Below, one piece after another: positions 59,023 through 64,000 of a stretch of DNA of 64,000 nucleotides (positions are counted from its first letter, which is position 1; each line of letters opens with the position of its first letter). A model generated the notes under the pieces. That model saw only the letters and a list, made by a program, of their open reading frames with translations, searched no databases and was not told where the DNA came from. A program made the translations under genes and the position numbers. The DNA is from JAUMWX01 sp023394215 (lineage in GTDB: Bacteria; Bacillota; Clostridia; Tissierellales; Peptoniphilaceae): NCBI GenBank assembly GCA_050313995.1, contig JBNPMM010000001.1, one strand, 5' to 3'.

Positions 59023-62000
59023 TATATTTTCTTCCTTTTTGTTTTTTTAATTTCCAATTTACAATACAAATATACATAGCGGAAAAAGCCGTTATAGTTC
59101 CTCCTGCTAAATAATTTAATCCGTTTCCTCCACCTCCGGTTTCGGGAAGTTCAAAATTAATAACATTTTCCTTCATATTAACAACATAAATATCACCGGT
59201 TTGGATACCTTCATTGTTTGTATAGGATGTTTTATATCCGTTCACAGCCAACTCTTCAACAGTATAGTAATACTTATTTCCATTTTGGTCACTGTAATCT
59301 AAATCATTCCAACTTTTTGACCAATTATTGGAATCGTTCAATACAAATGTATCAATTAGGGTTCTTTGTTGTCCCTTTAATTGCCTGTACAACTTTATTA
59401 TGACCTCTTGATCCTTAGGTGAAAGTATTATGTCGCCGCTCTCATTTTCCCAGATTTTATGAACTGATAGTTTGGTATATTTATTTGTTATATATTCAAT
59501 TCCTCCACCATTTGAAAAAGTCTTTATATCCTTGTAGTCAACATTTGCTGTCAATGCCTTGGCATTATTTTTTCCAATATAAGCATTGTCATGATTCCCT
59601 AACCAAATAAAATACTTGGCTTTGTCTGGTATCCTATATCCATCCAAGGCTTTAACCTCTGTCAACCTATATAAAGTATCTTCCTCTAAATCTTTATTAT
59701 TACCTATAAGATTCCATTGTATAAGCCCATCACTATTAACAATTATACTTTCAAATTTAGATGCCCATTTTTCTAAATTCTTATCAAAATATTCAAGCTT
59801 AAACTCTGTCCCCGGCAATATCTTTTTGTAATTGTCTTCGTCAACTTTATATATTTTAATAGTTTTTTTCCTAACTGTAGCTGACGAAGTCATATCCCTC
59901 AAAACTGTGTTTGTTCGGCTGTTATATTCACCATTTAAGGATACATTATTACTTAATTTGATACTTCCGACAAAATTGGTATCTATTGAATATACATATT
60001 CCAATACAAACCCTTCTTCATCCGGTATAACCATTTCAATTTGCTTTGTTTTATTATCATATTTAAATCTATAGCTCGTATCACTTATAGGTCTTCCTTT
60101 ATTTCCCTCTCCGGCAGGGTCATATCTATACAACTTCACAGAATCTATATCCAGAGTGGGATTTACTGTTTCTCCACCATCAATCTTATCCTCAAGTGTC
60201 AATGTTTTTGAATTCAAATCCAAATTTTCACCTTTAGGATTAATTGCTATGCTGTATTTTATTTTATTTGAAGGCTTTCTCCCTTGAATAATATTCCCAT
60301 TCGAATCTAATAAAGGGTTGTCATTTTCATCAAGTTGATATCCGTTTTTATCAATTTTTTTCGGGTCTCTTTTGACAGTCGTTTCCGTTGAAGAAGATTC
60401 ATTATCAAACTCAGCCCTATTTAAATATACCTTGCTTTCATTATTTAAATCTTTCCAATAATTATCATCCTTAATATCAACTTCATATGTGATAACTATT
60501 CGTGGAAAATTTGATGAAAATTTATAGTTTTTAATTTTAATAATTATTTCTTCTATTCCATATATATCATTTATCTCTACAGAAGGGTTGTCGAAATCAA
60601 ATTGGAATCCTTCATAGTTTTCATCCGACGTATAAATGTCATTTTGATAAAATCCAGCTTTCAAACTGCCCTTGATAAATTTTGTACCTTCAGGAAGCCT
60701 GTCCCTAATTACCAATTCTTTTTCATTGTCTTCCGCCTTTGTATCCAATAAAATCCTATATTTTATTTTGCCCTTTAATTCATCATATTCAAACCGTGTT
60801 AAACCTGACTTATATACATCCGCTCCATACATCTCTCCCGTCTTAACAGCCTTCACTATTCTCGGTAACTTTTCGAAAGTATTGTCAACTTCTTTTCTCA
60901 GTTTTCCAAAAATTCCTTCGTTCTTTGAATAGACCACATCTTTGGATTTAAGATTTGTCAAATCTGTATAGGTTGAATAGGTGCCCAGAGAAAGTTCTTT
61001 TGCTTGCAGTTCAAAGCCGTTTTTAGGCACAATATCTATAGTGAAGCTTTTTACTTTACTTTCAGAATCGGTCGATTGAATTTCTGCACCATATCTGTCA
61101 TAATATTTAATTTTTATAGATACTTCGTTTTTATTTAATGTTTGATTATTATATGCAACACCGTTTCCTTCATACTTATAATTTTGATTGTCATCAACTT
61201 TTAAAGTCAACCAAGCCTTGAAACTATCTTCCAATTCACTTGCTATTGCATAATGACTGTCTATACCTATACTTACACCGTTTTGATTTACCGCATCATG
61301 AATCTTATCTTCATACTTAACCTCGGTTAAAATTCCCTCAGATAAAGTTAAATTAACATCCCAACGATTTTTAAATTTGTGTTCCGATACAAGTTCCCCG
61401 GTACTTGTTGATTTATTCAACTCTTCAGGTCGATTTACTATATCTACTACAACAGTGTCTGTTATATCTCCATCTCCTGAAAGCTCCCCGGTATTTGACA
61501 CTTGAGTTTCCCCTTGCCCGGGTCTTGTATAATAAAATATTGTATAGCTATCTGTTTTATATAAGTTATTTGAATCATTTGTATAATCCGGAAACTTATA
61601 ATAAATGTGATTTGAATTTATATTAATTTTTTCCTGTTCGCCTGTACGATCATTTAATAGTAAAACTTCACCGCTAAGTTCACCAGGTATACGGTCTTTA
61701 AATACCCATCCCGAAACATCTTTTCCATCGGGATTTATCTTTATTTCCCAAGAAATTAAACCTGTTTTAGGATCATATGTTCCTGATTTTTTCAAATCCT
61801 TGGACCATTTTACAACATTTTCACTCCTTTTAGTTTTATTTCCCGTATTAGCGTCAACATAATTATCAACCTGATATATTTCCTTTTCGGGCTCGGTTTT
61901 AACATTTACATCATAGGTCAATTTATAACTTTCCCCGGGGCCTAAAGGGCCAAGCCCTGTAATATTAAATCCATAAGCCTGTACATCTGAACTTTCACTC

Positions 62001-62902
62001 CACTGGGTTTTATATTCACTTGGCTGTATATATTTTTTTATTCCACCTGCATCGTATTTATAAACTATAATTGAACCCTTATCATAACTATAGTCAACAT
62101 TAGCCGAGTTAAATTTATTTATACGATCCGTCAAATTAACAGTTTCATTTGTACCATTATTAGAATAAGCGACCACCTCGTAACTAATCTTGGTCTTATC
62201 TCTGTTAACTGCCCCCTTCTTATTAACATTTATATCTGAACTGTCTGTTATAGGGTCAGCAGGAACAACTATTGTAATGGTATTGCTTTGTCCCGGAAAA
62301 TTAACTTTACCCGTACTGTCCGCCTCAGACTTAGACACCTGTCCCTCAAAGGAAATATCTCCCTCAATACCTTCCCTGCTATTTACAAACTCTTGATTGA
62401 AATTAATATCTATACGCCCATCCGTGTTAATAGTATAGTTCCCAACAGGTTTTCCGTTTGAAAAAACTGTGCCGCTTTCATCTTTTATGACTTTCACACC
62501 ATTGGGTATTTGATAGTGAATTTTCGGATTTCCACTTATAATTGAGTTGGGTTCAAATTCGTATTTAATTTCAACTTTAATCCTATCCCCGTCGTAAAAT
62601 TGAATGTCGGGAACCCACTTACCGTTTATATTTTTGCTGACGGTAACTTTTTTGATATTATCGGTAAAATCTAAGGAATCTACATTTAAACTTCTAAAGT
62701 TCATTTTTTCTTCAATTTTATTCAATGAATTAACCTGATTCTCAGCATCCCGCCTTTCCAAGCTGTCGGAACCTATAATTTTATTTACATCACTCGCTTT
62801 TGAAACATCAGAGTATATTAGTAATATACACGCCAATACAAACGATACTATTCTTTTATATAAATTTTGCTTCTTATAAAATTTGTGTTCTATATTTCCC
62901 AA
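59009..62902 (-). CDS. Giant LPXTG pilus tip/adhesin protein with isopeptide domains
   Basis: This surface protein of about 1297 residues is the likely pilus tip. After a signal peptide (RIVSFVLACILLIYSDVSKA) come several collagen-adhesin-like beta domains (for example GLISWEIKINPDGKDVSGWVF and KIKYSIAINPKGENLDL). A SpaA-type domain with E-box YRLTEVKALDGY and a last Cna-B domain (KLSVHKIWENESG to YYYTVEELAVNGYKTSY) follow. It ends with LPETG about 46 residues from the end, a helix and a basic tail. The start is probably TTG at 62902, 6 nt after AAAGGA. Another in-frame TTG lies at 62923, and no in-frame ATG precedes the signal peptide. Confidence 0.88.
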   Translation of the reverse strand: MGNIEHKFYKKQNLYKRIVSFVLACILLIYSDVSKASDVNKIIGSDSLERRDAENQVNSLNKIEEKMNFRSLNVDSLDFTDNIKKVTVSKNINGKWVPDIQFYDGDRIKVEIKYEFEPNSIISGNPKIHYQIPNGVKVIKDESGTVFSNGKPVGNYTINTDGRIDINFNQEFVNSREGIEGDISFEGQVSKSEADSTGKVNFPGQSNTITIVVPADPITDSSDINVNKKGAVNRDKTKISYEVVAYSNNGTNETVNLTDRINKFNSANVDYSYDKGSIIVYKYDAGGIKKYIQPSEYKTQWSESSDVQAYGFNITGLGPLGPGESYKLTYDVNVKTEPEKEIYQVDNYVDANTGNKTKRSENVVKWSKDLKKSGTYDPKTGLISWEIKINPDGKDVSGWVFKDRIPGELSGEVLLLNDRTGEQEKININSNHIYYKFPDYTNDSNNLYKTDSYTIFYYTRPGQGETQVSNTGELSGDGDITDTVVVDIVNRPEELNKSTSTGELVSEHKFKNRWDVNLTLSEGILTEVKYEDKIHDAVNQNGVSIGIDSHYAIASELEDSFKAWLTLKVDDNQNYKYEGNGVAYNNQTLNKNEVSIKIKYYDRYGAEIQSTDSESKVKSFTIDIVPKNGFELQAKELSLGTYSTYTDLTNLKSKDVVYSKNEGIFGKLRKEVDNTFEKLPRIVKAVKTGEMYGADVYKSGLTRFEYDELKGKIKYRILLDTKAEDNEKELVIRDRLPEGTKFIKGSLKAGFYQNDIYTSDENYEGFQFDFDNPSVEINDIYGIEEIIIKIKNYKFSSNFPRIVITYEVDIKDDNYWKDLNNESKVYLNRAEFDNESSSTETTVKRDPKKIDKNGYQLDENDNPLLDSNGNIIQGRKPSNKIKYSIAINPKGENLDLNSKTLTLEDKIDGGETVNPTLDIDSVKLYRYDPAGEGNKGRPISDTSYRFKYDNKTKQIEMVIPDEEGFVLEYVYSIDTNFVGSIKLSNNVSLNGEYNSRTNTVLRDMTSSATVRKKTIKIYKVDEDNYKKILPGTEFKLEYFDKNLEKWASKFESIIVNSDGLIQWNLIGNNKDLEEDTLYRLTEVKALDGYRIPDKAKYFIWLGNHDNAYIGKNNAKALTANVDYKDIKTFSNGGGIEYITNKYTKLSVHKIWENESGDIILSPKDQEVIIKLYRQLKGQQRTLIDTFVLNDSNNWSKSWNDLDYSDQNGNKYYYTVEELAVNGYKTSYTNNEGIQTGDIYVVNMKENVINFELPETGGGGNGLNYLAGGTITAFSAMYICIVNWKLKKQKGRKYNEKF

Positions 62903-62941
62903 AACATTTCCTTTCTTTCTCAAACTGATTATATTGAAAAT

Positions 62942-63418
62942 CTACGGTTTTATATTTAATATAACTTTTCCCAAAATTAAATTACTTTTTATAGATTTAA
63001 TTTCTTCCATTCTTGAATCATATGAACGCTCCCTCTTATCCCCCATTATAAAAAATGAATCTTCAGGCACATAATATGGTTGATTTATACTTATGGGATT
63101 CAAACTTTTTTTACTTATATATGGTTCATAAAAAAACTTATCATTTATCAATACGTCTCCTATTTCATCTATTTCTACCTTTTCTCCGCTGACAGCTATT
63201 ATCCTTTTGAGCAAAATTTCATCATTGAACTTAACTACAACAACATCTCCTTTTTTATATCCAAATTTATTAGTGGTTAAAATATAACTACCCTTGAGAA
63301 TATTGGGTTCCATTGAATCAGTAAAAACTTTGAAAATTGAAAAGGCGTAAACAATGAGCATCATCACCGCAAACAAAACGACGATGCTTATAAACTTTAA
63401 TTTTTTATTTTTTTTCAT
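62942..63418 (-). CDS. Signal peptidase I, pilus-locus type
   Basis: This 158-residue membrane protease has one N-terminal helix (~9-28), catalytic Ser35 in FTDSMEPNI, catalytic Lys71 in LLKRIIAVSGEKV, and the box GDKRERSYDSR near the C terminus. Signal peptidase homologues are often encoded in sortase-pilus loci and may process or help assemble the pilins. The ribosome-binding site is weak (AGGG about 9 nt upstream of the ATG). It is first in the operon with adhesin, backbone pilin and sortase. Confidence 0.92.
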   Translation of the reverse strand: MKKNKKLKFISIVVLFAVMMLIVYAFSIFKVFTDSMEPNILKGSYILTTNKFGYKKGDVVVVKFNDEILLKRIIAVSGEKVEIDEIGDVLINDKFFYEPYISKKSLNPISINQPYYVPEDSFFIMGDKRERSYDSRMEEIKSIKSNLILGKVILNIKP

Positions 63419-63476
63419 AAATGACTACCCTGACAATATTTTTGATATTAGATTAATTTAAAATTAGATTTTAAGA

Positions 63477-63602
63477 TTAGAAAGACTTAATAAGCCGAGT
63501 TATTTCTCCTATTATACCATAGGCACCGATATAAATCAAAATCGGACCTGTGAGCCATATATACCCATAAGGAAATATATTAACCCTTTTGAAAAAAAAT
63601 AT
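63477..63602 (-). pseudogene. Short hydrophobic coding-like remnant overlapping the pilus promoter
   Basis: On the minus strand 41 codons read as a membrane-protein C terminus (FPYGYIWLTGPILIYIGAYG, then IIGEITRLIKS and a stop). There is an in-frame TAG upstream and no usable start codon. The hydrophobicity and codon use look coding. It is probably the tail of a lost gene, though a tiny peptide with an unusual start cannot be excluded. Confidence 0.4.
63511..63539 (-). promoter_or_regulatory. Promoter of the pilus operon
   Basis: TTGATT (63539-63534) and a perfect TATAAT (63516-63511) have a 17-nt spacer on the minus strand, about 95 nt before the signal peptidase start. Confidence 0.6.
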
Positions 63603-63659
63603 CTATTCAAAATTTGCAAATAAAGTAGAAGCCTCTTTTCAATATATCTTAAGATATAA

Positions 63660-63699
63660 CCAATAAAAGACCCCCTTACCGGATCATCGGTTAAGGGGG
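63660..63699 (-). terminator. Terminator after a decayed gene
   Basis: A G+C-rich hairpin (GCCCCCTTAACCG/CGGTAAGGGGG with a small bulge) is followed by TCTTTTATT on the minus strand, 9 nt beyond the stop of the remnant at 63708. Confidence 0.7.
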
Positions 63700-63707
63700 C
63701 TCAACTT

Positions 63708-63852
63708 TTATTTATAACAAACTTTTAATAATTCTTTGGCATATTCAACATTTATAACACTATCTAACATTCTGAAAAAAATACATATCAACATCATCAG
63801 TCCAATTCACACAATGAATATAGCTGCCCAAATGTCCTTCATTTTTTAGCAA
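63708..63852 (-). pseudogene. Decayed hypothetical gene, frameshifted
   Basis: On the minus strand one frame reads GHLGSYIHCVNWTDDVDMYFFQ and stops, and a neighbouring frame continues MLDSVINVEYAKELLKVCYK to a stop at 63708. Together they look like the C terminus of a small acidic protein broken by a frameshift near 63770. A terminator lies right after it. I do not recognise the family. Confidence 0.4.
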
Positions 63853-63922
63853 TTATTAGCACTTAGTAGCAATATTAGATTAACTCTTATAAAATCAATC
63901 TTTTATTAATAGTTAATATATA

Positions 63923-63963
63923 AAAATCAGCCTCGACTGTACCAATCGGGGCTGATTTTATAT
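63923..63963. terminator. Terminator at the right edge (probably bidirectional)
   Basis: AAAATCAGCC/GGCTGATTTT arms with a 17-nt loop are followed by T-rich sequence on both strands. On the minus strand it would end the gene entering from the right. Confidence 0.75.
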
Positions 63964-63965
63964 TT

Positions 63966-64000
63966 TTATTTATCAACAAACTCAAGCTTGTATTTTGAAA
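63966..64000 (-). CDS. Possible 3' end of a gene entering from the right (partial)
   Basis: The last ten codons SKYKLEFVDK and a TAA stop are open on the minus strand directly before a terminator hairpin. This is too short to identify. It is reported because the terminator implies a gene end here. Confidence 0.3.
   Translation of the reverse strand, partial: SKYKLEFVDK

Noticed and set aside
59009..62902. Possible frameshift at the start of the adhesin because no ATG precedes the signal peptide
   Set aside because: A TTG with an AAAGGA site at suitable spacing exists, and the frame is open and coherent for nearly 1300 codons, so an alternative start is the simpler explanation.

Overview
The window is about 35% G+C by eye, low-GC Gram-positive DNA. 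It most resembles an anaerobic member of the Tissierellia (Peptoniphilaceae: the Anaerococcus, Peptoniphilus and Finegoldia neighbourhood). The reasons are strong GGAGG ribosome-binding sites, frequent TTG and GTG starts, butyrate-type fermentation genes (3-hydroxybutyryl-CoA dehydrogenase, an acyl-CoA dehydrogenase fusion), oxygen-scavenging enzymes, a mevalonate pathway, and an LPXTG/class C sortase pilus locus. The genus is inference. Nearly everything is on the minus strand. Only asnA, a Na/Pi cotransporter, two tRNAs, a leucyl aminopeptidase and an IS remnant are on plus.

Layout. 1-2 kb: trkH (cut by the left edge) and trkA, K+ uptake. 2.2-4.0 kb: cysK-cysE behind a decayed marR gene. 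4.1-9.7 kb: one compact operon holding a small membrane protein, a TctA-type permease, mevalonate kinase, diphosphomevalonate decarboxylase, phosphomevalonate kinase and type 2 IPP isomerase. 9.9-10.9 kb: asnA. 11.1-14.2 kb: a fused acyl-CoA dehydrogenase/ETF-alpha FAD domain/rubredoxin followed by a flavodiiron protein, a plausible O2-disposal chain. 14.6-17.8 kb: a membrane-anchored thioredoxin, CcdA, MntP and a CoA-disulfide-reductase-like flavoprotein. 18.1-24.3 kb: a stand-alone PRD protein, rpsI, rplM, truA, the ECF module ecfT/ecfA2/ecfA1 and an L,D-transpeptidase.

24.4-32.9 kb is an accessory block: a ccdA-thioredoxin-msrAB-response regulator-histidine kinase operon, a truncated gene with an IS3-family scar, and a lactococcin-972-type ABC pair with no bacteriocin gene. 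It sits exactly where the usual clostridial order would join rplQ to ecfA1. 33.0-47.5 kb is the S10-spc-alpha ribosomal protein super-operon (rpsJ to rplQ) with secY, adk, infA, a KOW protein and rpoA, but no map gene.

47.9-56.5 kb holds the Na/Pi cotransporter, tRNA-His and tRNA-Leu, a COG2509 flavoprotein, an RsuA-type pseudouridine synthase, ribU under an FMN riboswitch, hbd, a small zincin and an M17 aminopeptidase. 56.6-63.4 kb is a pilus operon: signal peptidase, giant tip/adhesin, backbone pilin, sortase C. The last 0.5 kb contains gene remnants and terminators. The genes point to a host-associated anaerobe that handles oxygen and sulfoxide stress, makes isoprenoids from mevalonate, and displays covalent pili.
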